This document shows, piece by piece, positions 40,406 through 49,276 of a stretch of DNA of 64,000 nucleotides. The stretch spans positions 26,471 through 90,470 of the forward strand of contig JAZSFC010000029.1 in the NCBI GenBank assembly GCA_045531955.1. Reading direction: 5' to 3'. A model generated the notes under the pieces. The model worked only from the letters and a program-made list of their open reading frames with translations, searched no databases and was not told the origin of the DNA. Both the position numbers and the translations under genes were made by a program. Every line of letters begins with the position of its first letter. Position 1 is the stretch's first letter. This DNA comes from SIG299 sp045531955 (GTDB taxonomy: Bacteria; Bacillota; Clostridia; Lachnospirales; Lachnospiraceae).

Positions 40406-42460
40406 ATGCAGAGTACAGATATTAATACAAAAATTTTTGAAATAATCAGTAATATTCCGGACGGACAATTTATCTTTGTGGAGAATATTGCGGCCGGAAT
40501 ATCCAATTGGTCAAAAGAAGCGGTGGATTATTTTGGCCTTCCCGGTCTTAACGTATGTAATACCAAGGAAGTAATGCGGGCCAAGGTGCATCCGGATGAT
40601 GTGGAACGTTGGGACCAGGAAATGCAGGCTGTGTTTTCTTTGCAAAGAGATGGTTTTTTCTTTACCTATCAGATTAAAAATGCAATGGGAGAATATGTTC
40701 CTTGCACAGGAAAAGGGAAAATTATCCTGGGAGAAAGTGGTGCTCCGCTGATTTTTGCCGGTTCCATAACAATTCATCAGGGAGAAGAGGCAAATGATGC
40801 AATTACAGATTTACCGAAATTCCAATCATTTTTAAAGCAGGTTAGTCAGGTTAAGAAAAGAAATAAAGAGTGCCTTTTGATGGCATTGGAAATAAAGCGG
40901 TTCAATAGCATTAATGCGTTGTACGGCTATAATTTCGGCAGCAGGGTTTTATATGAAACTGCAAGCCTGATTAAAAAAATTGTAGGAACCGAAGGTACAG
41001 TCTATCGTATTGACGGTATTAGTTTTGGTATTATACTAAAAAAATGTCAGTTGGAATTTGCAAAAAAAATTTTTAGAGAGCTTAGTACGCAATTGGCCGG
41101 TTTTTCTTTGGACGGTTCTGCAGTTAATGTGGAAATGTATGGTGGCGCATTATATACCAAGAACTATGAGGTGAGCTCCCAAACAGTATATTCCTGCCTG
41201 TTGTCCGCTTTGGAAAAAGCGAAGGATGAAGACTCGTACGATTTGATTATCTTTGATGATGAATCTCATGAATCCAATTACAAAATGATGGAAATGCTGA
41301 GTGCAATTAAAGCCAGTATCAGAAATGAATGTGAAGGCTTTTATTTGTGCTATCAGCCTTTTGTTTCTACAGTAACGGGAAAAATAATCGGTGCCGAGGC
41401 TTTAATACGCTGGAGGAGTCCGGTATACGGGGAAGTTTCTCCGGGACGGTTTGTGCCTCATTTGGAATCCCATCCGTGTTTTTATGATTTAAGCATTTGG
41501 GTACTGCGGAAGGCAATGCAGGATGCAAAGGAAATCATTCAGGATTACCCGGGCTTCTTTATCAATGTAAATATGTCTTATAGCCAGCTGGAACGGCCGG
41601 AGTTTACCCGAGAAGTTGTTGATATCATAGAAGAGTTGGATTTTCCTGCAAAGAACCTGCAACTGGAATTGACGGAGCGCTGCCGTAATTTGGATATGAA
41701 ATACTTAAAGGAGCAGCTGACGTTCTTTAGAGAGCATGGTATTAAGATTGCGTTGGATGATTACGGAACCGGTAATTCTACCATTAATTTACTGTGCGAT
41801 TTACCAATTACCTGTGTTAAAATCGATCAGACGTTTATTCTGAATATTTTAAACAAGGGCAGTAACCGGGTGGTGGTAGATTCCACTGTACAGTGTGCAA
41901 AACGACTTGGCTTGAAGGTATGTCTGGAAGGTGTGGAAACTCAGGAAATTAAAGATTTTATCGGTAAGTATTCCGCAAATTATCATCAGGGCTATTTCTA
42001 TTCCAGACCGGTAGAATTTTCTAAATTTAAAGGTTTTATCAAGGAAACCTGGCCGGTAAGCGGGGTCAGCCTCATTAAGGGTAATCCAAAGGATAATTTT
42101 GGTGTGGACAGTATTCTTTCCATGATTCCGGGAGGCTTCTTTATCTACGCAGATAATGAAACAGAAAAAATATTAAGTGTAAATGAAATGCTTCTGGATA
42201 TTTTTGAGTGTGATTCTTTGGATGAATTTTTGGAGCATACCGGCGGTTCCTTTAAAGGAATTGTTCATCCGGAGGATTATCAGGAAGTAAGCAGAAGTAT
42301 TGCACAGCAAATTAGTGAAAGTAATGCAAATCTGGATTTTGTAAAGTACAGAATTATTACCAAAAAAGGAAATATAAAACAGATTCGGGACTACGGTCAT
42401 TTGGTTCATAATGACAGTGATGCGGATTTGTATTATGTGTTTATAGTAGAAGAACACTAA
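40406..42460 (+). CDS. PAS-GGDEF-EAL-PAS protein (c-di-GMP phosphodiesterase)
   Basis: This 684-residue cytoplasmic protein has a PAS domain (about 20-120), then a GGDEF-like domain (about 130-285) in which the signature is degenerate (RIDGISFGI), so it probably does not make c-di-GMP. A complete EAL domain follows (about 305-550): GAEALIRW, VNMSYSQL, LELTERC, LDDYGTGNST, VKIDQTFI, LEGVETQE and HQGYFYSRP, which keeps the catalytic metal ligands. A second PAS domain closes the protein. It should hydrolyse c-di-GMP under PAS control. GAAAGAGGA upstream fixes the ATG at 40406. No membrane helices. Confidence 0.9.
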   Translation: MQSTDINTKIFEIISNIPDGQFIFVENIAAGISNWSKEAVDYFGLPGLNVCNTKEVMRAKVHPDDVERWDQEMQAVFSLQRDGFFFTYQIKNAMGEYVPCTGKGKIILGESGAPLIFAGSITIHQGEEANDAITDLPKFQSFLKQVSQVKKRNKECLLMALEIKRFNSINALYGYNFGSRVLYETASLIKKIVGTEGTVYRIDGISFGIILKKCQLEFAKKIFRELSTQLAGFSLDGSAVNVEMYGGALYTKNYEVSSQTVYSCLLSALEKAKDEDSYDLIIFDDESHESNYKMMEMLSAIKASIRNECEGFYLCYQPFVSTVTGKIIGAEALIRWRSPVYGEVSPGRFVPHLESHPCFYDLSIWVLRKAMQDAKEIIQDYPGFFINVNMSYSQLERPEFTREVVDIIEELDFPAKNLQLELTERCRNLDMKYLKEQLTFFREHGIKIALDDYGTGNSTINLLCDLPITCVKIDQTFILNILNKGSNRVVVDSTVQCAKRLGLKVCLEGVETQEIKDFIGKYSANYHQGYFYSRPVEFSKFKGFIKETWPVSGVSLIKGNPKDNFGVDSILSMIPGGFFIYADNETEKILSVNEMLLDIFECDSLDEFLEHTGGSFKGIVHPEDYQEVSRSIAQQISESNANLDFVKYRIITKKGNIKQIRDYGHLVHNDSDADLYYVFIVEEH

Positions 42461-42470
42461 GGAATAGTAA

Positions 42471-42525
42471 AAAATCACCTTGCATGCTCCGATTTACGGA
42501 GAGTTGCAGCAAGGTGATTTTTTTC
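42471..42525 (+). terminator. Rho-independent terminator
   Basis: AAAATCACCTTGC pairs perfectly with GCAAGGTGATTTT, followed by T. Confidence 0.9.
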
Positions 42526-42609
42526 TTATTAGTGATGAATGAAGATTACTCTTTTGGAAAAACTAACAGAAACGTATTGCGTTTGTTTGGAAAGGAGTCC
42601 TGAAAAATT

Positions 42610-42819
42610 ATGGAAGAAAGAAAAAAACGAACCATGGACGCTGTATTACAAGAAAAAAAACGGGAAATGCAACTGGATAAAGCATTTGAACTCAGTAATT
42701 CCGCTTCGTTTACCGATTGTACCGGCTCGGTTCCGGTGGCACCGGTAACAGAAGAACAGTGGAATAATTACGATGAGTCTTATCATTTTCAGCCGGAAAC
42801 GGTGAGGAAAAAGCAGTAA
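42610..42819 (+). CDS. Small hypothetical protein (69 aa)
   Basis: This 69-residue Lys/Glu-rich protein (MEERKKRTMDAVLQEKKR) is preceded by GGAAAGGAG about 10 bases from the ATG. No family is recognised. It lies between two terminators as a single-gene unit. A competing frame from 42539 in another phase lacks a ribosome site. Confidence 0.55.
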   Translation: MEERKKRTMDAVLQEKKREMQLDKAFELSNSASFTDCTGSVPVAPVTEEQWNNYDESYHFQPETVRKKQ

Positions 42820-42843
42820 AAAGGGAGTAAAGAAAAACAGGAG

Positions 42844-42876
42844 AGGAACATCTACGGTTGCGGGATGTTCCTTTTT
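42844..42876 (+). terminator. Rho-independent terminator
   Basis: AGGAACATC pairs with GATGTTCCT, followed by TTTT. Confidence 0.8.
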
Positions 42877-42917
42877 GTGGTAAGATATGCACAAACTAGC
42901 AAAATCGGAGAACAAAA

Positions 42918-44288
42918 ATGAAACGTCGGTTACATATAAAAATGACTACAACAAGAATTATTATTTTAGGTTTTTTGATTGGCATTCTTTTAGGAGCCTT
43001 TTTGTTATGGCTCCCGATTTCATCTAAAAACGGGCAGGGTATTTCTTTTGTGGATGCTTTGTTTGTAGCAACCACCTCCTTATGCGTAACCGGTTTGACA
43101 CCGGTGGTTATGGCAGAACAGTGGAGTTACTTTGGTCAGGCCGTTATTCTGCTTTTGATGCAGTTTGGCGGCTTAGGTGTTATTACATTTACAACTACGG
43201 TTCTGCTGCTCCTGGGTAAACGAATCACTCTGAAAGAACGACTGCTGATACAGGATTCTTATAATCTGGATTCTATTTCCGGTGTAGTGAAGCTGACGAA
43301 GAGAATTATAAAAGGTACATTGCTTGTAGAAGCGGGCGGAGCCGTGCTGTATTCCTTTGTATTTGTTCCGCAGTACGGAGTGTTGGATGGTTTCTGGAAA
43401 TCAGTTTTCCATGCGGTATCAGCTTTTTGTAATGCCGGTTTGGATTTGGTCGGCAGTAGCGGTTTTGTCGTATATCAGACAAATGTGATTATAAATATAG
43501 CCACGATGTTGCTGATTATTTTAGGCGGTCTTGGTTTTCCGGTTTGGTGGGATGTTTTAGAAGTAGTAAAGCGTGCGAAACGGAAAGAAATACTTTGGAG
43601 AGATATTCTTTTTAAATTAAATGTGCACAGTAAGCTGGTTCTGACAATGTCAGCAGCACTAATATTCGGTGGTGGTATGCTGATATTTCTTTTTGAATAT
43701 GATAATCCTGCCACTATGGGTAATCTTTCGTTCGGCAATAAAGCTTTGGCGGCAATGTTTGAATCAGTGACTCTGCGTACGGCAGGATTCCAAACAATTC
43801 CACAGGAGAATTTTACGGAAGCGACTACCATGCTGGCCTTGCTTTGGATGTTTATCGGCGGCTCACCTTCCGGTACAGCCGGCGGTGTAAAAACAGTGAC
43901 CATGATTATTCTGATTTTATCCATGTTGGCAGCAGTACGGGGCACTGATGAGGTGAGGGCGTTTCATCGTAAGATTTCCGATAACTATGTGCGTCGGGCG
44001 GTAGCGGTAATTGTTGTGTTTTTTGTGGCATTGATTGCTGTTTCCATGGCGTTGTTTATTACAGAAGACGGAGAATTTATTGATATTTTGTTTGAAACTA
44101 CTTCTGCAATGGCAACGGTAGGATTGACCAGGGGCTTTACCGGCTCCCTATCAACAGCCGGAAAATGGATTATTATAGTGGCAATGTATTTAGGACGTCT
44201 CGGACCGATTACCATGGCGTTGGCATTCAATGCAAAGCAATATACAGGCAAGAAAACATATGCGGAAGGCAAAGTTATCATCGGATAG
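42918..44288 (+). CDS. ktrB: Potassium uptake protein, TrkH/KtrB family
   Basis: This 456-residue channel-like subunit shows the four selectivity-loop repeats typical of the family: ATTSLCVTGLTPV, VSAFCNAGLDLVG, TLRTAGFQTIP and TSAMATVGLTRG, each with the conserved Gly. About eight to ten membrane helices surround them. It moves K+ (with Na+ in many KtrB) into the cell and is gated by the KtrA/TrkA protein encoded 17 bases downstream. Length is normal for KtrB. GGAGAACAAAA precedes the ATG. Confidence 0.9.
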   Translation: MKRRLHIKMTTTRIIILGFLIGILLGAFLLWLPISSKNGQGISFVDALFVATTSLCVTGLTPVVMAEQWSYFGQAVILLLMQFGGLGVITFTTTVLLLLGKRITLKERLLIQDSYNLDSISGVVKLTKRIIKGTLLVEAGGAVLYSFVFVPQYGVLDGFWKSVFHAVSAFCNAGLDLVGSSGFVVYQTNVIINIATMLLIILGGLGFPVWWDVLEVVKRAKRKEILWRDILFKLNVHSKLVLTMSAALIFGGGMLIFLFEYDNPATMGNLSFGNKALAAMFESVTLRTAGFQTIPQENFTEATTMLALLWMFIGGSPSGTAGGVKTVTMIILILSMLAAVRGTDEVRAFHRKISDNYVRRAVAVIVVFFVALIAVSMALFITEDGEFIDILFETTSAMATVGLTRGFTGSLSTAGKWIIIVAMYLGRLGPITMALAFNAKQYTGKKTYAEGKVIIG

Positions 44289-44305
44289 AAAAAGGAGAAG
44301 CAAAT

Positions 44306-44980
44306 ATGGCAAAAAAAGATAGAAATGGCAGGAAAGAATTTGTAGTATTCGGTCTTGGAAAATTTGGTCTCAGTGTGGCAAAAACCTTAGCAGATAATGG
44401 CTGTCAGGTAATGGCAGTAGATTCGGAGCAGAGTAAAGTAGAAGAAATTGCGAATGAAGTTACCTATGCAGTGTGTACGGACGTTACCGATGCAGATGCC
44501 ATACATTCTCTTGGCATCCGGAATTTTGACGGTGCCATTGTGGCCATTGGAGAAAATCTGGAAGCAAGTGTGCTTGTTACTATTATTTCCAAGGAAATGG
44601 GCATTCCTTTCGTGCTTGCCAAGGCACAGACGGAATTGCAGGCGAAGGTATTAAAAAGAGTAGGTGCAGATAAAATTATTTTTCCGGAAAAAGAATCCGG
44701 CATCCGTATTGCCAATAATCTGGTTAGCGGAAATTTCTTTGATGCTATTGAGTTGTCGTCTAAATACAGTATGATGGATTTAGATGTACCTGCGGAATGG
44801 GTCGGAAAATCCTTACGGGAACTAAATCTTCGTGCCACAAAGAAAATTAATATTATCGGTATTAAGCAGAAGGAAGAATTTGAGATTACACCGGATCCGG
44901 ATATGCCGTTAACGGAGGATGATGTACTGGTGGTTATCGGAAGAAATCAGACTTTGACGAAGTTAGCCGGAGGAAATTAA
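44306..44980 (+). CDS. ktrA: Potassium channel regulatory subunit, KtrA/TrkA type
   Basis: This 224-residue cytosolic RCK protein has an N-terminal Rossmann domain with the GLGKFG nucleotide-binding loop and the acidic strand end (VMAVDSE), then a TrkA-C domain (about 145-224). It forms the ring that gates KtrB in response to ATP/ADP, NAD or c-di-AMP in known homologues. AAAAAGGAG fits the ATG at 44306; the frame runs on upstream inside ktrB. One RCK unit plus a 456-residue partner indicates the Ktr rather than the tandem-RCK Trk arrangement. Confidence 0.9.
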   Translation: MAKKDRNGRKEFVVFGLGKFGLSVAKTLADNGCQVMAVDSEQSKVEEIANEVTYAVCTDVTDADAIHSLGIRNFDGAIVAIGENLEASVLVTIISKEMGIPFVLAKAQTELQAKVLKRVGADKIIFPEKESGIRIANNLVSGNFFDAIELSSKYSMMDLDVPAEWVGKSLRELNLRATKKINIIGIKQKEEFEITPDPDMPLTEDDVLVVIGRNQTLTKLAGGN

Positions 44981-44981
44981 T

Positions 44982-45764
44982 ATGATTACCAGTACTTCCA
45001 ATGTGCAGATGAAAGAAATCACTGCATTGCTAAAAAAGAGTAAAGAACGTAAAGAAAAGAAAGCCTTTGTGATTGAAGGCAGAAAAATGTTTGAAGAAAT
45101 CTGTCAGGATAAAACAAAAGTAATAAAGGCGTATTTTGCTGAAAGCTATGTAAATGCGGGCCATGCGGAAGAAGCAATGAAGGAGGTACCGTATGAAATC
45201 GTCACTGATTCTGTATTTAACTCCATGGCGGAAACCGTAACGCCGCAAGGTGTACTGGCTATTGTAAGGATGCCGGAATATTCTTTGGAAGATATGATTT
45301 CCGATGCCGGAACCCTGGTTCTTTTGGAGAATCTAAGAGATCCCGGAAATTTGGGAACCATTATCCGTACGGCGGAAGCGGCGGGGGTATCCGGAGTTAT
45401 CTTAAGTAAAGAGTCGGTAGATATCTATAATCCAAAGGTAATTCGTTCCACTATGGGGGCGGTGTATCGGGTACCATTCCTGTATGTGGATGATTTTATG
45501 GTGCTTTTACAGGAACTCAGGGCACAGAATGTGCGATTGCTGGCCGCTCATCTGAAAGGAACGAAAAACTTTGACAGAGCGGATTATTCCGGAAAGGTTG
45601 GTATATTAATCGGAAATGAGGCAAACGGTCTTTCGGAAGAGGCTTCCGGGTTAGCGAACGAGAAAGTTCTGATACCGATGGCAGGAAATGTGGAATCCTT
45701 GAATGCGGCTGTGGCAGCGGCACTGTTGATGTATGAGTCGTTCCGAAATCAGAAATTATCATAA
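44982..45764 (+). CDS. RNA 2'-O-methyltransferase, SpoU/TrmH family
   Basis: This 260-residue SPOUT enzyme has an N-terminal substrate-binding domain (about 1-95) and a catalytic trefoil-knot domain with the three family motifs: NLRDPGNLGTIIR (about 110-122), ILIGNEANGLSEE and VLIPMAGNVESLNAAVA. It should transfer a methyl group from S-adenosylmethionine to a ribose in rRNA or tRNA. The exact RNA target is not predictable. It starts one base after the ktrA stop, so the three genes form an operon. A terminator follows. Confidence 0.9.
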   Translation: MITSTSNVQMKEITALLKKSKERKEKKAFVIEGRKMFEEICQDKTKVIKAYFAESYVNAGHAEEAMKEVPYEIVTDSVFNSMAETVTPQGVLAIVRMPEYSLEDMISDAGTLVLLENLRDPGNLGTIIRTAEAAGVSGVILSKESVDIYNPKVIRSTMGAVYRVPFLYVDDFMVLLQELRAQNVRLLAAHLKGTKNFDRADYSGKVGILIGNEANGLSEEASGLANEKVLIPMAGNVESLNAAVAAALLMYESFRNQKLS

Positions 45765-45769
45765 AAGGT

Positions 45770-45812
45770 AGAGAGTGATGAAATTTTGTCGAATTTTGTC
45801 GCTCTCTTTTTA
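45770..45812 (+). terminator. Hairpin terminator overlapping a Spo0A-like box
   Basis: AGAGAGTGA pairs with TCGCTCTCT, followed by TTTTTAATTTTT. The loop contains TGTCGAA. Confidence 0.65.
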
Positions 45813-45834
45813 ATTTTTGCTCCACGTTTCGACA
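45787..45834. promoter_or_regulatory. Pair of Spo0A-like boxes
   Basis: TGTCGAA (45787-45793) and inverted TTCGACA (45828-45834) match the 0A-box consensus TGNCGAA. They lie upstream of the gene at 45907, and a candidate -10 (TATGAT) is near 45858. Confidence 0.45.
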
Positions 45835-45906
45835 AATTACGACAGTGCATCGGGTGTATGATGCGAATTGGAAATAAAAGTAAATTAAACCCAATAGGAG
45901 GAAATT

Positions 45907-46749
45907 ATGGGACAAGCATTATATTATAGTACAATAACAGCATGTGTATTCGGATGTGTATTACGTATTTTACTGGCAGGATATTACCGTATTCTGCTTC
46001 GGGCTTTAAAGTGCATGAAAACGACAAAGAACAAGTGGATGCAGAAAATGAAAGAACAGTTTATTTTGAGATATCAAGCAATGCTTGGAGTACAGAATGT
46101 AGAAAGCTTTGTAGAAAAGTTCTTTGCGGACCGGAAAATTCTTGGAATTTCGGTAACAGCATGGACCGGCTTACATATTCAGCTGGTAAGTCTTTGTTTG
46201 TTACTTGGCGCATTGGATGCCATGTACAATTGTGTAAAAGGGGCACCTACGGACACTGTCTTACTGGCAATGTTCCAGGGAATCTGGACCAGTGCATTGC
46301 TGCTTTTGGTAGATGGTTTTTGCATGGTGGCAGGTAAAGTAGACGCGTTAAAGAGCGGCATGTGTGACTACCTGGAAAACTATTTGCAGGTTCGCTTGGA
46401 ACATGAATATCACGTATGGGGTAAGGACAGGGAAGAACTTCGTCAAACGAAGGCGGTGTTGGAGGCCCAAATGCAGGTGATTGATGTTAAGGCCTATCAG
46501 CAGCAGAAAAAAGAAATCCGTAAGCAGGAAAGAGAACAGGAACGCCTTAGAAAAGCGGCAAGAAAACAGCAAAAAGTGGCTGTGGCAAAACGCCGTCCGG
46601 AGGTGGAACGCAAGGTGCGTCAGGATGTGTTACGGTTGAAGCAGGAAGTAGAAAACCGTCGCAGAATGGAAGCGGAAGCAATGGCAGCTTTGGAGGTTCA
46701 GCGAAGCACCAGCCGTCAGGTGGAAGAAATTTTGCAGGGGCTTTTATAA
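45907..46749 (+). CDS. Membrane protein with long cytoplasmic coiled coil
   Basis: This 280-residue protein has about three membrane helices (about 5-25, 80-105 and 118-145) followed by about 120 residues of charged heptads (QQQKKEIRKQEREQERLRKA region). No family is recognised. The coiled coil would lie in the cytoplasm and may bind a partner. AGGAGGAAATT precedes the start. The Spo0A-like boxes upstream suggest stationary-phase or sporulation control, which is inference. Confidence 0.65.
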   Translation: MGQALYYSTITACVFGCVLRILLAGYYRILLRALKCMKTTKNKWMQKMKEQFILRYQAMLGVQNVESFVEKFFADRKILGISVTAWTGLHIQLVSLCLLLGALDAMYNCVKGAPTDTVLLAMFQGIWTSALLLLVDGFCMVAGKVDALKSGMCDYLENYLQVRLEHEYHVWGKDREELRQTKAVLEAQMQVIDVKAYQQQKKEIRKQEREQERLRKAARKQQKVAVAKRRPEVERKVRQDVLRLKQEVENRRRMEAEAMAALEVQRSTSRQVEEILQGLL

Positions 46750-46825
46750 TAGAAATTAATAAAAAGCAAGAGATGGGATGTTTTCACGAAAAAATCACAA
46801 TAAATCCATGGCTTTTTCACAAATG

Positions 46826-46836
46826 TGTGGTATAAT
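46826..46836 (+). promoter_or_regulatory. Extended -10 promoter of the VTC gene
   Basis: TGTGGTATAAT (46826-46836) is a strong extended -10 element about 40 bases before the VTC start; no clear -35 is present. Confidence 0.5.
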
Positions 46837-46874
46837 GTGTTTGTTATGAACAAATGGGACACATGGAGAAGAAA

Positions 46875-47621
46875 ATGGCAATTGAGGTTTTTAACCGGTA
46901 TGAAAAAAAGTACCGGATCAGGGATGATACATATCATAAGCTGAGGGAACGTCTGTCAGAGTATATGGAGGCAGACGAGCATAGCAAAGACGGTGACTTT
47001 TACACCATCTGCAACATATATTATGACACGCCGGATAATTACTTAATCCGTAAGTCGATTGATGGCAGTGTTTATAAGGAAAAACTCCGTCTGCGCAGCT
47101 ATGGGGTAAAGGCTCCCGATGAAAAAGTGTTTCTTGAAATAAAAAAGAAATATAAAAAGCTGGTAAATAAACGCCGTACCAAGCTTCAACTGGCGGAAGC
47201 TTATCAGTATTTACAAAGTAAAGAACGACCGGAATTAAAAAAATATATGAACGGTCAGGTGCTAAATGAAATCGATTATATGATACATCGCATGGAACTT
47301 TCACCGAAGGTGTTTTTGTCCTATGACCGTTGTGCGATGTTTGGTAAGGACAATAAAGATTTCCGCGTTACTTTTGACAGAAACATCACTACCCGGCGTT
47401 ATGATTTAGGGTTGCATTATGGCATTTACGGTGATAAGTTGCTGGAAGAGGATGAGTGGATTATGGAGGTAAAAATCGAAAATGCCATGCCTCTTTGGAT
47501 GACACAGATTTTATCCGAGTTTCAAATCTATCCGGCGTCTTTTTCAAAATACGGAACAGAATATAAAAAATTTGTGGCAAACGGCTGCAAGATTGATTAC
47601 AAAGGAGATAAAGAATCATGA
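46875..47621 (+). CDS. VTC-domain polyphosphate polymerase-like protein
   Basis: This 248-residue protein matches the VTC domain: NRYEKKYRI at the start, IYYDTPDN, KLRLRSYG, FLEIKKKYKK and KRRTKL, then EWIMEVKIEN near the end. These charged residues line the tunnel where the eukaryotic Vtc4 makes polyphosphate from ATP. Bacterial homologues are usually paired with a DUF4956 membrane protein, and that gene overlaps here by four bases. Enzyme activity in bacteria is inferred from the family. The start at 46875 fits GGAGAAG upstream. Confidence 0.85.
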   Translation: MAIEVFNRYEKKYRIRDDTYHKLRERLSEYMEADEHSKDGDFYTICNIYYDTPDNYLIRKSIDGSVYKEKLRLRSYGVKAPDEKVFLEIKKKYKKLVNKRRTKLQLAEAYQYLQSKERPELKKYMNGQVLNEIDYMIHRMELSPKVFLSYDRCAMFGKDNKDFRVTFDRNITTRRYDLGLHYGIYGDKLLEEDEWIMEVKIENAMPLWMTQILSEFQIYPASFSKYGTEYKKFVANGCKIDYKGDKES

Positions 47622-48301
47622 TAGAACAGATTTTTGGAGTTACGGCAGATACCACAATGGATGTGGGAAATACCATTATCTATATGTTGGTGGCCGCAGT
47701 ATTCGGTTTAGTTATTGGCAGTGTTTATTTTGCGGTATGTAAAAGAGAGCAGAGAAGCTTGAGCTTTTTCTTAAGCCTGGTAATGATTCCGGCCGTGGTT
47801 GCCGTAGTCATTTCTCTTATCGGCAGCAATGTGGCAAGAGCGTTTTCTATTGCCGGTGTATTTGCACTGGTGCGTTACCGTAGTATTCCGGGTGACGGTA
47901 AGGATATTGCTTTTGTATTTATGGCAATGGCATCCGGACTGGCTTGCGGTCTTGGCTATCTGACTCTCGGTCTGGCGGTAGTGGTGGTGCTTTCCGTAGT
48001 GGTTGTGCTTGTAAACCTGTTAGGCAATCTCCTGGTAAAGAGCGAATGCAGACAGCTTCGCATTCTGATTCCGGAAGATATGGACTATCAGGGAGTATTT
48101 GATGATTTGCTGGGTGAATATACTACCAAAGCTTCTTTGGATAGAATCAAGACTACCAACATGGGTACTTTGTATGAATTAACCTATATTGTATATTTAA
48201 AGAGCGGTATCAATGAAAAGAAGTTTATGGATGAAATCCGTACCAGAAACGGAAATCTGACCGTAATTATGAGTAAGCAGCAGAGAGAACAGGCATTGTA
48301 A
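47618..48301 (+). CDS. DUF4956 membrane protein
   Basis: This 227-residue protein has four or so membrane helices in the first 145 residues, including the conserved loop FALVRYRSIPGDGKDIA, followed by a cytoplasmic domain of about 80 residues. This is the DUF4956 family, which is found next to VTC-domain genes as here (ATGA overlap). It may be a membrane partner for polyphosphate synthesis. A terminator-like hairpin follows. Confidence 0.85.
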   Translation: MIEQIFGVTADTTMDVGNTIIYMLVAAVFGLVIGSVYFAVCKREQRSLSFFLSLVMIPAVVAVVISLIGSNVARAFSIAGVFALVRYRSIPGDGKDIAFVFMAMASGLACGLGYLTLGLAVVVVLSVVVVLVNLLGNLLVKSECRQLRILIPEDMDYQGVFDDLLGEYTTKASLDRIKTTNMGTLYELTYIVYLKSGINEKKFMDEIRTRNGNLTVIMSKQQREQAL

Positions 48302-48311
48302 AAAGATTTTT

Positions 48312-48348
48312 AGAAGGGAAGGCAGAAAAGGCTTTCCCTTCTGTTTTA
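48312..48348 (+). terminator. Rho-independent terminator
   Basis: AGAAGGGAAGGC pairs with GCTTTCCCTTCT with one mismatch, followed by GTTTTATTT. Confidence 0.75.
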
Positions 48349-48394
48349 TTTGTGTTATGATGAAAGACAAATTTGGTGTGCAGGAGGAAGAATA

Positions 48395-49228
48395 ATGAAA
48401 TTTACAAAGATGCAGGGATGCGGAAATGATTATGTATATGTCAATTGTTTTCAGGAAACGGTGGAGAACGGACCGGAGCTGGCGGTAAAGGTAAGTAACC
48501 GTAATTTTGGCGTAGGCTCCGACGGATTGATTTTGATTTGTCCATCCGAAGTGGCAGATGTTAAAATGGTAATGTATAATGCGGACGGTTCCCAGTCCCA
48601 GATGTGCGGAAACGGAGTACGCTGTGTGGGCAAGTACTCTTATGATTACGGCCTGGTGGATAAAGAAGTAATCACGGTGGAAACGCTGGCAGGAATCAAA
48701 ACATTGCAACTTCATGTAGAAAACGGCAAGGTGGCAAGTGTTACGGTGGATATGGGGGCTGCGATTGTAAAACCGGAATTGGTGCCGGTAGTGGCTGAAG
48801 GAGATGCGGTGATCGCAAAGCCTGTAGAGGTTTGCGGAAAAGAATATGAAATCACCTGTGTTTCCATGGGAAATCCTCATGCCATAACGTTTGTGAAGGA
48901 TACCAAAGCAGTGGAACTGGAAAAAATAGGTCCGGTATTTGAACATCATCCGATGTTTCCGGAACGTACCAATACGGAGTTTATTCAGGTGCTTTCTGAT
49001 ACAGAAGTTAATATGCGTGTATGGGAAAGAGGCAGTGGGGAAACCCTTGCCTGCGGTACCGGAGCCTGTGCCAGTGTGTATGCCTGCATGTTAAACGGAA
49101 AAACAAAAAATGAAGTAACCGTACATTTACTGGGCGGCGATTTGCATATTAAATACGATGAAGAAACAGGGCATATTTTTATGACAGGACCGGCAAAAGT
49201 GGTATTTGATGGAGAATTGACGTTGTAA
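48395..49228 (+). CDS. dapF: Diaminopimelate epimerase
   Basis: This 277-residue enzyme converts LL- to meso-diaminopimelate in the lysine and peptidoglycan pathway. The two catalytic cysteines are in MCGNGVRC (Cys71) and ETLACGTGACAS (about Cys217). The N-terminal MKFTKMQGCGNDYVYV and NRNFGVGSDGL blocks are also typical. Length is normal. AGGAGGAAGAATA fits the ATG at 48395; the frame runs on upstream without a ribosome site. It is a single-gene unit after a terminator. Confidence 0.95.
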   Translation: MKFTKMQGCGNDYVYVNCFQETVENGPELAVKVSNRNFGVGSDGLILICPSEVADVKMVMYNADGSQSQMCGNGVRCVGKYSYDYGLVDKEVITVETLAGIKTLQLHVENGKVASVTVDMGAAIVKPELVPVVAEGDAVIAKPVEVCGKEYEITCVSMGNPHAITFVKDTKAVELEKIGPVFEHHPMFPERTNTEFIQVLSDTEVNMRVWERGSGETLACGTGACASVYACMLNGKTKNEVTVHLLGGDLHIKYDEETGHIFMTGPAKVVFDGELTL

Positions 49229-49276
49229 ATAAAGCGTGATAAAATGGAACTATCAAATTAGTTAGGATGGATGTAC

